Below are positions 17,432-26,134 of a stretch of 64,000 nt of DNA, one piece after another. The DNA comes from Enterococcus_C asini_A. Its GTDB lineage: Bacteria; Bacillota; Bacilli; Lactobacillales; Enterococcaceae. The notes under the pieces are model-generated. The model was not told the DNA's origin and ran no database searches. It saw nothing but the letters and a program-made list of their open reading frames with translations. The number at the start of each line of letters is the position of its first letter. The stretch's first letter is position 1. The DNA is taken from the NCBI RefSeq assembly GCF_031928785.1, contig NZ_JARQAL010000002.1, one strand, 5' to 3'. The position numbers were made by a program, and so were the translations under genes.

Positions 17432-17779
17432 ATGAACCCATTGATTCAAGAATTAACCCAAGAACAATTACGTTCTGACATCCCAGCTTTCCGCCCTGGG
17501 GACACTGTCCGCGTACACGCGAAAGTTGTCGAAGGAACTCGCGAACGGATTCAGTTGTTTGAAGGCGTCGTTATCAAACGTCGTGGCGCTGGCATCAGCG
17601 AAACTTACACTGTTCGTAAAATCTCAAACGGTGTTGGTGTGGAACGTACTTTCCCATTACACACACCACGTGTTGCAAAAATCGAAGTAGTTCGCTACGG
17701 TAAAGTTCGTCGTGCGAAATTGTACTACTTGCGCGCCCTACACGGTAAAGCTGCGCGTATCAAAGAAATCCGTCGTTAA
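17432..17779 (+). CDS. rplS: 50S ribosomal protein L19
   Basis: A 115-residue ribosomal protein, the normal length, starting MNPLIQELTQEQLR and including FRPGDTVRVHAKVVEG, RIQLFEGVVIKRRG and the C-terminal RAKLYYLRALHGKAARI. A longer in-frame reading from 17276 would add 52 residues but runs through the promoter and leader, so it is rejected. L19 sits at the 30S-50S interface. A terminator follows. No rpsP or ffh lies next to it; the nearest ffh is at 51.8 kb. Confidence 0.98.
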   Translation: MNPLIQELTQEQLRSDIPAFRPGDTVRVHAKVVEGTRERIQLFEGVVIKRRGAGISETYTVRKISNGVGVERTFPLHTPRVAKIEVVRYGKVRRAKLYYLRALHGKAARIKEIRR

Positions 17780-17798
17780 TTTTTGTTATAAAAATGAC

Positions 17799-17832
17799 GA
17801 AAGACCATCGAGAAATCGGTGGTCTTTTTCTT
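17799..17832 (+). terminator. rplS terminator
   Basis: AAAGACCATCGA-GAAA-TCGGTGGTCTTT followed by TTCTTTTT. Confidence 0.9.
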
Positions 17833-17988
17833 TTTATCTTGTTATTGATGTTTTCTTAAGCTTTTAGCGTGTTTAAATATAATCGTTTGAAAAACTTCCT
17901 AACAAAAGGAAAATGATTTGTGTATGATACAGTTAGCAAATAAATTATAGTAAAGGTACAAGTAATCGCTTTCTTGTAGGTGGAAATC

Positions 17989-19806
17989 ATGTTGACGTCA
18001 AATGAACAATATTTAGTTGAACAATTAGCAACAAAGGAGGGATATCATTCCTATAAATCGCTTGCTGAAGCGTTAGGAGTTTCAACACGCACAATACGCA
18101 ATCTATTGCAAAATATTGAGCCATTCCTTGCTAAGAATAATCTTCATATTGAGCAAAAATATGGGATTGGTATTCGAATGGTTCAAAGCATTGGTCGTAA
18201 TCGGGAGAATAGAATAATACCTCTTGTCGATTTATCGGCAATCTATCGAAGAGAAGTAATGAAGCTGTTACTTTTGTTAAATTTTCGAACAAAAACTTCT
18301 ATCAATAAATTGGCAGAACAATTCTATGTTACGAAGAATGCCATCTTTTTAGATTTAAAAAGGATAGAAAAAGAATTATGGATTTACAATCTTACAGTTG
18401 TACGTGATCATGAGGGGACGAGAATAGAAGGACAACGGAAACTGATTAAACGAGCCATTATTGATATTGTTCATCAATACGGGATTTCAATTATGTATGA
18501 AAATCAAAAATATATATCTGAGTCTTTGGGTGTGGATTCTGTGGTATTATCTGCTGAATTTGAACAATTGGTGAGGGAGCTCTTAAAAGAAACCCATGAC
18601 CTATACGACTATAACTTTAACTTCGACTTTTTTCAAACACTGATTATCCATTTGGTAGTGGATATAAAATTGTTTGGTAAAGAATCAGTTGAAAGTGAGA
18701 AAAGGAAGGAATTTACAAGAGCAGGTGATTATTTTCAAAGTCGGTTAGAGGAGATTTTGGGAATATTATTTAGTGAAGGTTATAATTCTAATCGATTTCA
18801 AGAATACTGTGATGCGTTCTCCATTGTTGAAATTGATGCACTTGAGAATAAAGGGACAAGCATATTGATAGAAAATTATGAAAAAATTTCTGGCATTCGA
18901 CTTGTGGAAAGGGATTTACTTAAAAACGAATTAAATCGTTTTTTATATCAAAATGGGCTTAGACAAGAATACAGAATTGCAGTATTTCATCCTATGCTTA
19001 ATGCATTTTTAAGTAATTATGGGCCACAGTTTGTTGCTCTAAAACTTTCTCATCAATCCAATAGCGAGATGATTTCAAAAATGACAGATGATGAGATTGC
19101 TTATGAACTTGTCTATTTTTTAATTCACTCAAGACAGTATCAGCGTGATTTTAAAATTGGAGTAAATATGCACAGTAGTGCAGAATTTTTGACTTTCCTG
19201 TTACAGAAACTGGAATCTGAATTTCCTCTATCACAATTTGAGAAAGCAACAATTTCTGAGGAATATGATCTGGAAATAAGTGTCAGCTCCTTTTGGGGGA
19301 AGAAGGGATTAGAAGAGGGAAAATCAATCAATCCAAATAATCTTCAACAATTGGAAGCATTGCGTAACCAAATTGAAGGAAGACGCGCTGAAAAATTAAT
19401 CAAATGTATCGAGACTACCTTCGATTATAGAAAGGAAATGATAGCTACACTACCTAAAAAAGACAAAGAGAATGTGCTCGAATTGATTAAATCATCATTG
19501 AATAATAATTTTTCTCTATCTGATAGTGAATGGTTTGATTTAGTTGAAGAAGATAAAATCAATCCAACATTTTGGAGCGAAAAACAATCAGCTTTGCTTG
19601 TTTTATATATGTCGGAAATTACCAAGAGCGTACTCATACGATTTGACCTTCCTGCCCAAATTAGGTGGCGGAACAATAATGATTTAAGTCGTGTTAATAA
19701 AATTTATTTATTGATAAGTAATCAAATCAATGTAGAAGAATCTACCGTACTTTATAAGGTAATCCAATTTGATCGAATAATACAAAAAAATCTTAAGGAG
19801 GATTAA
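17989..19806 (+). CDS. PRD-containing transcriptional regulator (BglG/Mga-type, DNA-binding)
   Basis: A 605-residue PTS-linked regulator. Two helix-turn-helix modules are at the N terminus (about residues 17-50, YKSLAEALGVSTRTIRNLLQ, and about 95-130, INKLAEQFYVTKNAIFLDLK). PRD-like helical regions follow (about 180-400), then a poorly conserved C-terminal region that I cannot assign to EIIA or EIIB. It lacks the RNA-binding CAT domain of LicT, so it should act on DNA. PTS phosphorylation of PRD histidines would set its activity. I start it at ATG 17989 because AGGTGG lies 6-11 bases upstream; GTG 17980 overlaps that site. The PTS gene begins 1 base after its stop, so regulator and targets are one operon. 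Confidence 0.82.
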   Translation: MLTSNEQYLVEQLATKEGYHSYKSLAEALGVSTRTIRNLLQNIEPFLAKNNLHIEQKYGIGIRMVQSIGRNRENRIIPLVDLSAIYRREVMKLLLLLNFRTKTSINKLAEQFYVTKNAIFLDLKRIEKELWIYNLTVVRDHEGTRIEGQRKLIKRAIIDIVHQYGISIMYENQKYISESLGVDSVVLSAEFEQLVRELLKETHDLYDYNFNFDFFQTLIIHLVVDIKLFGKESVESEKRKEFTRAGDYFQSRLEEILGILFSEGYNSNRFQEYCDAFSIVEIDALENKGTSILIENYEKISGIRLVERDLLKNELNRFLYQNGLRQEYRIAVFHPMLNAFLSNYGPQFVALKLSHQSNSEMISKMTDDEIAYELVYFLIHSRQYQRDFKIGVNMHSSAEFLTFLLQKLESEFPLSQFEKATISEEYDLEISVSSFWGKKGLEEGKSINPNNLQQLEALRNQIEGRRAEKLIKCIETTFDYRKEMIATLPKKDKENVLELIKSSLNNNFSLSDSEWFDLVEEDKINPTFWSEKQSALLVLYMSEITKSVLIRFDLPAQIRWRNNNDLSRVNKIYLLISNQINVEESTVLYKVIQFDRIIQKNLKED

Positions 19807-19807
19807 T

Positions 19808-21097
19808 ATGAATAAATTTGTGGAGTTTGTTGACCAAAAGGTATCCCCGCCGTTAATGAAACTAGGTGAGAATCGTTATATGGTTGCCGTTAAGAATGGA
19901 ATGATTCTGACTGTCCCGTTCACTATTATTGGATCTATTTTTATGGTCTTAGCTCAGTTTCCAGCAGAAGGGTATCAGTCAGTCATTGAACCGTACAAAA
20001 ATGTTTTGATGGTTCCAACTTCAGTAACTTTTAACATTTTGGGGTTAATCGCCGTTGTAGGGATTAGTTACAGTCTCGCAAAAGTATACCAAATAGACTC
20101 AATTCGAAGTGTATTGATGTCGCTTGTCTGTTTTCTGCTAGTACAAACGGGTTTGAATGAAGAGGGCGTATATATCTTAAATACCGGAAATTTTGGGACA
20201 CTGGGTGTGTTTGCAGCAATTATTGTTTCGTTTATTGTTGTTGAACTGTATCGTTTTTGTTTGAAGCGGAATCTTTCAATTAGAATGCCTGAGACTGTTC
20301 CCCCGGCCATCTCTAAATCCTTTGAAATTTTGATGCCATTACTTTTGTCTATTAGTCTTTTTTGGGTGATTCGAATTCTTTTAAATTTTGATATAAATGC
20401 CGCATTGAACGCACTTTTTAGCCCACTTGTAATGGGACTTAACACATTACCGGGAATTGTTTTATTTATGTTCCTCCGTTCTTTGTTATGGTGTGTTGGT
20501 ATCCATGGTGGAGCTGTTTTATCAGTTGCAGATCCAATTTTCTTAACTATGTTAGGTGCTAATGCTGAAGCCTTTGCTACTGGTCAACCGGCACCATATA
20601 TTACAGCAGCTGGTTTTGTCAATTTCATCTTTATAGGTGGTGGTGGAGCCACTATGATGCTTGTAATCTTTATGATGTTTTCAAAAGAAAAAGGATTGCG
20701 AACTTTGGGACGATTATCTTTCCCTTCCAGCTTATTTGAAATTAATGAGCCTATTGTATTCGGAGCCCCAGTAGTATTAAATCCAGTTCTGATGATCCCG
20801 TATACGCTATGTAATTGTTTATTAGCGATTATTGCCTATTTGTTAATGCATTTCAATTTAATCGGTCGTCCGGTAGCTACAGTTCCATGGACAACCCCAC
20901 CAATTTTAATGCAATACCTAACAGCCGGTGGTGATTGGCGAGCTGCTGTATATGGTGTGTTTGCTCTTGTTCTAACTGGTGCAATTTACTATCCGTTCTT
21001 TAAAATGCTTGAGAAGCAACGTTTGGAGATTGCGGAATTGGAAGAAAAAAGTGAACTAACAGCAGTGGAAGTAGTTTCTGAGGTAGAAGTACGATGA
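19808..21097 (+). CDS. PTS EIIC permease, lactose/cellobiose family
   Basis: A 429-residue membrane protein of the Lac/Cel EIIC family with about 10 membrane segments. Typical segments are FPSSLFEINEPIVFGAPVVLNP (shown here in part), the VATVPWTTPPI loop and the LLWCVGIHGGAVL motif near the substrate site. EIIC carries the sugar across the membrane as it is phosphorylated by EIIB. No EIIB or EIIA gene of this family lies in the operon, so these must come from another locus. A strong AGGAGG precedes the start. Overlaps the SIS gene by 4 bases. Substrate probably a beta-linked disaccharide or amino-sugar glycoside, inferred from the GH4 and SIS neighbours. Confidence 0.88.
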   Translation: MNKFVEFVDQKVSPPLMKLGENRYMVAVKNGMILTVPFTIIGSIFMVLAQFPAEGYQSVIEPYKNVLMVPTSVTFNILGLIAVVGISYSLAKVYQIDSIRSVLMSLVCFLLVQTGLNEEGVYILNTGNFGTLGVFAAIIVSFIVVELYRFCLKRNLSIRMPETVPPAISKSFEILMPLLLSISLFWVIRILLNFDINAALNALFSPLVMGLNTLPGIVLFMFLRSLLWCVGIHGGAVLSVADPIFLTMLGANAEAFATGQPAPYITAAGFVNFIFIGGGGATMMLVIFMMFSKEKGLRTLGRLSFPSSLFEINEPIVFGAPVVLNPVLMIPYTLCNCLLAIIAYLLMHFNLIGRPVATVPWTTPPILMQYLTAGGDWRAAVYGVFALVLTGAIYYPFFKMLEKQRLEIAELEEKSELTAVEVVSEVEVR

Positions 21098-22113
21098 ATA
21101 GTAATAACAAGATGAATCACTTTATAGAGCAACAATTCTCTTTGCTTCCTCAATTATTAGAAAGAGAAATAGAGATACCAAATCTAGAAGATATTCCGAA
21201 CATAATCATATTCGTGGGCTCGGGAAGTTCATTGAATGCAGCTCGCATAAGTGAACCTTATTTTCGGGCTGCTGGCAATAAGAACATTTTCTTCATGTCA
21301 CCAAGCCAATATCTCCCCCAGATGGATAAATTGGAACGGCATTTTTTAGTGGCTATTTCTCAAACTGGAACAAGTATTGCAACAATTACGTCAATTGAGA
21401 GAGCAGCGCAAGCAGAAAATCCTACAATATTGATCAGTGCTACACGTAACCTAGAGAAAAGAGAAAAGGCTTCTGCATTTATAGATTTATATTGTGAAGA
21501 TGAAAAAATTGGTCCGAAGACAGTTGGGTTTACTGCTACTCTTGTACGACTGATTCAATTAGCAGAAGTTTTGTACCAGTCATCTGGACGACCTTGCAAC
21601 TTTGTTAATGAGCTGAGAGAAAACATTCGATTGCTTCCAGTAGTAAAAGCAAATACAGAACAATGGATTGAAACTCACCAAGATTGGGCTAAGGCCCCTT
21701 ATCTTACCATAACTTCGGATGAATCATTCAAAGCAGTTATTGATGAAGGTGCATTGAAGTTACTTGAGACGTTAATGGTTCCAGTTACATCTTATGAAAT
21801 TGGTGAATTTACTCATGGACCTCATCGTTTAATCCATAAAGGGAGTTTTCATATATATTTTGGATTGGATAATACAGAAAAATTATCTAAAAAAGTTGCT
21901 GAATATACTCGTAAAGTACAGGGAAAAGTCCTATATCTAGGTTTTAACCACAGTGATATTAATTTGAACGTTGTTCAAAAATCTTGTGGAGCTGAAATAG
22001 TCGTGTCATTAGTATTTCAAGTATTAGCCAATGAATTGGCATTACTCGGAGGATTTAATCCCGACGATAAAGTTCATTCGAATTTCTTTAGCTATATTGG
22101 AACAAAAAACTAA
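21094..22113 (+). CDS. SIS-domain sugar-phosphate isomerase/deaminase-like protein
   Basis: A 339-residue protein with tandem SIS folds related to the isomerase half of GlmS and to AgaS/FrlB-type enzymes. Phosphosugar-binding loops are visible as FVGSGSSLNAAR (about 42-53) and ISQTGTSIAT (about 87-97); the second SIS domain carries YEIGEFTHGPHRLI (about 230-243) with the Glu and His typical of the active site. No glutaminase domain is present. Such enzymes act on amino-sugar or glycated phosphosugars, suggesting that the substrate of this operon contains a nitrogen-bearing hexose. The exact reaction is unknown. The start codon overlaps the stop of the EIIC gene (ATGA), indicating tight coupling. 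Confidence 0.8.
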   Translation: MNSNNKMNHFIEQQFSLLPQLLEREIEIPNLEDIPNIIIFVGSGSSLNAARISEPYFRAAGNKNIFFMSPSQYLPQMDKLERHFLVAISQTGTSIATITSIERAAQAENPTILISATRNLEKREKASAFIDLYCEDEKIGPKTVGFTATLVRLIQLAEVLYQSSGRPCNFVNELRENIRLLPVVKANTEQWIETHQDWAKAPYLTITSDESFKAVIDEGALKLLETLMVPVTSYEIGEFTHGPHRLIHKGSFHIYFGLDNTEKLSKKVAEYTRKVQGKVLYLGFNHSDINLNVVQKSCGAEIVVSLVFQVLANELALLGGFNPDDKVHSNFFSYIGTKN

Positions 22114-22128
22114 ATAGGAGATGGAAAA

Positions 22129-23424
22129 ATGTCATTAAATATTGCAATTATCGGAGCAGGTAGCGTCTACACCCCAGAAATTATTGAAGGGTTCGCAAAT
22201 AATAAAGAAAAATTACCAGTTACAAAACTGACTGTGATGGATATTAATCCGGATCGCTTGGAAATTATGTATAATTTCTTAAATCGATACAAAACATTTC
22301 ATAAATTAACATTTGATATTGTTAAAACCACTGATTTGGTTGAAGCAGTGAAGGGGCAAGATTTTGTATTAACTCAGATTCGGGTAGGTGGAAATCAGGC
22401 CCGCATTAATGATGAAAAGATTCCGTTGAAATATGGGGTGATTGGCCAAGAAACAACAGGACCTGGTGGATACATGAAAGCATTGCGAACTATCCCTGCT
22501 ATTTTAGAGATTGCAAAAGCAGTAGAAGAATATAATCCAGATGCGTGGCTAATTAACTATGCTAATCCGACAGGCGTTTTAGCTGAGGCAGTCCGAAATT
22601 ACGCTGATATTAAGTTTATTGCTTTATGTGCTGGAGGTATGCGCCCTCGGACATGGGTTGATTGGGCATTAGGTGTGGATTATCGAGACGTTAAGTATGA
22701 TTTTGTTGGTCTGAATCATATGAATTTTGCTTATAATATTCGTGTAAATGGCCGAAAAATTACTAAGGAAGAATTTGACAAAGTTGCTGATATTCATGAA
22801 ACGGTTTCACCAGAGTTAATCAAGGAGTTAAATGCATTACCGAGTCTATATTGTCAATACTACTTCCATAGAAATAAGAAATTCAATGAACTGAAAAATG
22901 CAGAAAATACCCGAGGAGAAATTGTCCTTTCTCTTGAGAAAGAAATATACGAAGCCTTAGCAAATTCTGAACAACATGATAAACCAGAGATTCTCAAGAA
23001 TCGTGGTGGTGGTGGCTACAGTGAGCTTGCACTGAATGCATTATCTGCTATTTATAACGACGAAGATATGTGGGTTGTAGCCAACGTAAAAAATGAACGA
23101 GCTATCGAATTTCTACCGTACGATGCCTCTGTTGAAACACCTTGTGTACTGAATAAAAACGGTATTACTCCATTAGTACAAAATAATATTCCAGAGGGGG
23201 TTTATGGCCTGGTATCAGGCGTCAAGAACTACGAAAGCCTGGTAGTGAAAGCTGCTGTAGAAGGTGATTATGGGAAAGCGCTACAAGCTATGGTTGCTCA
23301 TCCATTGGTTGGTGATTACGATATTGCAAAACCTATGTTAGATGAAATGCTACTAGCGAACAAAGAATACATCCATCCGAAGCTTACAGAAAAACTTATC
23401 AACAAAGTTGCTATTTTTAGCTAA
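22129..23424 (+). CDS. family 4 glycosidase, 6-phospho-beta-glucosidase type
   Basis: A 431-residue NAD- and Mn-dependent GH4 enzyme. It has the Rossmann opening IAIIGAGSVYTPE (residues 5-17), NYANPTGVLAE around 143-153, and the probable metal ligands Cys167 (ALCAGG) and His197 (GLNHMNF). GH4 enzymes oxidise C3 of the sugar, eliminate the aglycone and reduce again; members near Cel-type EIICs cleave 6-phosphorylated beta-glucosides, including chitobiose-6-phosphate (ChbF). A good GGAGA site precedes the start. It ends the regulator-EIIC-SIS-GH4 operon; a terminator follows. Confidence 0.9.
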   Translation: MSLNIAIIGAGSVYTPEIIEGFANNKEKLPVTKLTVMDINPDRLEIMYNFLNRYKTFHKLTFDIVKTTDLVEAVKGQDFVLTQIRVGGNQARINDEKIPLKYGVIGQETTGPGGYMKALRTIPAILEIAKAVEEYNPDAWLINYANPTGVLAEAVRNYADIKFIALCAGGMRPRTWVDWALGVDYRDVKYDFVGLNHMNFAYNIRVNGRKITKEEFDKVADIHETVSPELIKELNALPSLYCQYYFHRNKKFNELKNAENTRGEIVLSLEKEIYEALANSEQHDKPEILKNRGGGGYSELALNALSAIYNDEDMWVVANVKNERAIEFLPYDASVETPCVLNKNGITPLVQNNIPEGVYGLVSGVKNYESLVVKAAVEGDYGKALQAMVAHPLVGDYDIAKPMLDEMLLANKEYIHPKLTEKLINKVAIFS

Positions 23425-23493
23425 ATTTTAAAAAATAGCTGTTTTTATCAGAAACGAATAAGATATATCTGATTAATTAATTTATATATAAAT

Positions 23494-23545
23494 CAAAAAT
23501 GTAGCTTTCACTACTAAAATCTTAGTGAGAGTTACATTTTTTTAT
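23494..23545 (+). terminator. terminator after the GH4 operon
   Basis: AAAATGTAGCTTTCACTA pairs with TTAGTGAGAGTTACATTTTT around a short loop, followed by more T residues. Confidence 0.85.
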
Positions 23546-23574
23546 TTTTGGATTTGTAGATAATCTCAGTGATT

Positions 23575-23655
23575 TTTGTGTATAACTTTACCTATTTGTG
23601 TACATATTTAATCCTTGTACACAAAATCTATTCTGCTCCAAGTTTGTTGTATAAT
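23575..23655 (+). promoter_or_regulatory. operator and promoter of the EIICB gene
   Basis: Three copies of one half-site are present: TTTGTGTATA (23575) and TTTGTGTACA (23595) as direct repeats exactly 20 bases apart, and an inverted TGTACACAA (23616-23624). A perfect TATAAT lies at 23650-23655, but no good -35 is visible at the right spacing, as expected for an activated promoter. The RpiR-type protein encoded at 25343-26101 is the obvious candidate binder; this is inference. Confidence 0.6.
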
Positions 23656-23706
23656 CCAAGGGCAGTCTTTATACTGATGATGAATTAAAGAAAGGGGATA
23701 CAAAAA

Positions 23707-25308
23707 ATGAAAGAATATCTTCAAAAATTGGGAAAATCCTTAATGATGCCAATATCCATTATTGCGGCAGCGGGGATTTTTTTAGGGATTGCCTCTGTCT
23801 TACAAAACCCTAATATCGTGGGTGAAGGCTTTGTGGCAATTTCAGGTGTTCAAAATACGATTGGTTTTATTCGAGCGATTGTAGGGGCACTCTTTGGCAA
23901 TTTGCCAATTTTATTTGCGGCTTCAGTGGCAATTGGTCTTGCTAAAGGAGAAAAGACAACCGCAGCTTTTGCAGCAATTATTGGTTTTATTTTGTTCCAT
24001 GTGACCATTAGTTATTTTCTTAGTTTAAAAGGTATTACAGCTGCCACAATGTCAGTAGAAGCGCTGATTGAAAGTGGTCAGTCTACATTAGAAGCGACTA
24101 GAACCGCCTCCCTTTATGAATCAGTACTGGGAATTTTTACTTATCGAATGAATGTTTTCGGTGGTGTAATCGTGGGGATGTTAGTAGCGACAGTTCATAA
24201 TCGTTTCTATAAAACAGAATTACCCATGGCGATTAGTTACTTTGGTGGGAAACGACTAGTTCCGATTATGACTACAGTGACAGTTCCGATACTTGGGATT
24301 TTAATGTACTTTGTTTGGCCGTTTTTAGGTAAAGGAATTGAAGGCGTGGGGAATTTAATTGCAGATTCTGGAGCATTTGGTGTCTTCTTATTCGGTGCCA
24401 TTGAACGTCTGCTAGTGCCAACTGGCTTGCATCATATTTTAAATCAGCTTGTGCGTTTCACACCAATTGGTGGCGTGGCTATGCTTGATGGTGAACAAGT
24501 GGTAGGTGCTTTGAATATCTTCAATAAATTATTACCAGAATCTGATCCGAACATGGATATTATGCGAGAAGCAACTCGTTTCTTAGCACAAGGTAAAATT
24601 CCATTTATGGTCTTTGGTTTACCGGCCGCTTGTTACGCTATGTATAAAACCGCTCGTCCAGGGGAAAAGACTCGCATAAAAGCCTTGCTATTAGCTGCGG
24701 CCATTGCAAGTTTTACTACTGGGATTACTGAACCAATTGAATTTTCCTTTATTTTTGTTTCGCCAATTTTATTTATCTTCCATGCGTTGATGTCAGGCCT
24801 TTCATTTATGCTAATGAATTTACTAGGGGTTTCAATTGGGAATGTGCAAGGAGGAGCAATTGACTTAGGTGTTTTTGGTATCTTACGTGGTTTAGAAACT
24901 CATTGGTACTTTGCTGTCATCGTAGGAATCTTTTATGCCTTTGCTTACTACTTTGTCTTTAAGACTGTGATTTTACGACGTAACGTAAAAACTCCTGGTC
25001 GTGAAGATGAGACGGAGCCAGTTGCTGTGACAGCAAGTAACACTACAAAGGGGAGCTCTGCAACAGATATGGGCACCACTATCGTTACTGCATTAGGTGG
25101 AACGGAAAATATCCAATCCATTGATAACTGCTTCACTCGTTTGCGACTTGTTCTCGTTGATTCTGAAAAAATTGACGAAAAGGCGTTGAAAGCAACCGGG
25201 GCTGCGGGAGTTATGAAACTTGATGACAAAAATGTTCAAGTTGTTTACGGACCGCAAGTGGAAGGAATTGCCTTAAAAGTCAAAGATGCAGCTCATATGG
25301 CGGAATAA
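23707..25308 (+). CDS. PTS EIICB permease, glucose/maltose-type family
   Basis: A 533-residue glucose-family PTS permease. EIIC occupies about residues 1-425 with about 10 membrane segments and the signature GITEPIEFSFIF (about 338-349). After a Thr/Ser-rich linker (about 430-450) a short EIIB domain carries the phosphorylation Cys in DNCFTRLR. There is no fused EIIA; the EIIA at 29766 is probably its partner. It resembles MalX/MalT-like permeases, but the neighbouring phosphorylase and glycerate kinase argue for an alpha-glucoside of glycerate. Start has AAAGGGG upstream. Its 3' end converges with the regulator gene; the short inverted repeat TTGGGTAGAGAG/CTCTACCCAA between them is a likely shared terminator. 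Confidence 0.88.
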   Translation: MKEYLQKLGKSLMMPISIIAAAGIFLGIASVLQNPNIVGEGFVAISGVQNTIGFIRAIVGALFGNLPILFAASVAIGLAKGEKTTAAFAAIIGFILFHVTISYFLSLKGITAATMSVEALIESGQSTLEATRTASLYESVLGIFTYRMNVFGGVIVGMLVATVHNRFYKTELPMAISYFGGKRLVPIMTTVTVPILGILMYFVWPFLGKGIEGVGNLIADSGAFGVFLFGAIERLLVPTGLHHILNQLVRFTPIGGVAMLDGEQVVGALNIFNKLLPESDPNMDIMREATRFLAQGKIPFMVFGLPAACYAMYKTARPGEKTRIKALLLAAAIASFTTGITEPIEFSFIFVSPILFIFHALMSGLSFMLMNLLGVSIGNVQGGAIDLGVFGILRGLETHWYFAVIVGIFYAFAYYFVFKTVILRRNVKTPGREDETEPVAVTASNTTKGSSATDMGTTIVTALGGTENIQSIDNCFTRLRLVLVDSEKIDEKALKATGAAGVMKLDDKNVQVVYGPQVEGIALKVKDAAHMAE

Positions 25309-25310
25309 AA

Positions 25311-25341
25311 AAGTTGGGTAGAGAGAATTCTCTACCCAATC
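25311..25341. terminator. inverted repeat between EIICB and rpiR-type genes
   Basis: TTGGGTAGAGA-GAA-TTCTCTACCCAA forms a tight hairpin with an A-run before it and TCTTT after it, placed between convergent genes; it probably ends both transcripts. Confidence 0.65.
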
Positions 25342-25342
25342 T

Positions 25343-26101
25343 TTAAATCGTTCCTTGAAAGGCAGCGGAGTAGTATTTTTTCAAATACTCTGTGAAAAGC
25401 GTGTTGCCAATATAGTGAAAGCTTAAGCGATCCGCTACATCAATCCCATCAATTACTACTTTCGAGGTCATGGCGTAGAGCTGAAAGTTGGTAATCCGAC
25501 TCAGTTTGTTTTGAGAAAAGCCGGTAATGCTGACGGTTTTCGCACCGGAAATATTGGCAATATTCACCGGTTCAATGGTGTTTTCCGTCTCGCCGCTAAT
25601 ACTAAAGGCGATTACCAAATCATTTTTTGTTAGCTTCCTGGCTGCGTGACGCATCATGTGAGGCTCCCAAAAGATATGAGAATTTTTGCCGACTACTTGA
25701 AGATAGTTGTGCAGCTCTTCTGCCGGTAAACGAGATAAACCTACTCCGAGCACCAAAACTTGTTCGGCTTCAAAAATTACTTGATTGATTTCATCGATAA
25801 TTTGTTGGTTAAGCAATTGTTTCGTTTTAACCAATTGATCATCTAGTGAAGTGAAATCAGAAAAACTCTGTTCCTCAATAGTCGTGATGTAGAGTGCTTC
25901 TTTAAAATCAGAGTAGCCTAAAAAGCCTAGTTTTTTACACATTCGGGTGATGGTATTAGGTACGGTAAAGAAGGTCTCGGCTACTTCGCGAATGGTGATT
26001 TGCTGAATTTCTTTTGCATGGGCTAAAAAATAAGCAAGAATCTCTTCTTCGTTTTTATTTAGTAAATGTCGATTTAACTTTAACAATTGATAAAAATACA
26101 T
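25343..26101 (-). CDS. RpiR-family transcriptional regulator (HTH + SIS)
   Basis: A 252-residue regulator. Residues about 1-75 form the RpiR helix-turn-helix (ITIREVAETFFTVPNTITRM), and about 95-230 form a SIS phosphosugar-sensing domain (ILVLGVGLSRLPAE-like start, then IAFSISGETENTIEP). RpiR proteins sense sugar phosphates and repress or activate local genes. It is divergent from the GH13 phosphorylase with only 33 bases between start codons, so the phosphorylase promoter must lie within this gene or be extremely compact. Most likely effector: a phosphorylated intermediate of the local pathway. Confidence 0.88.
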   Translation of the reverse strand: MYFYQLLKLNRHLLNKNEEEILAYFLAHAKEIQQITIREVAETFFTVPNTITRMCKKLGFLGYSDFKEALYITTIEEQSFSDFTSLDDQLVKTKQLLNQQIIDEINQVIFEAEQVLVLGVGLSRLPAEELHNYLQVVGKNSHIFWEPHMMRHAARKLTKNDLVIAFSISGETENTIEPVNIANISGAKTVSITGFSQNKLSRITNFQLYAMTSKVVIDGIDVADRLSFHYIGNTLFTEYLKKYYSAAFQGTI

Positions 26102-26134
26102 GGAACCACCTCATAGGAAAGGATATAGGACAAT

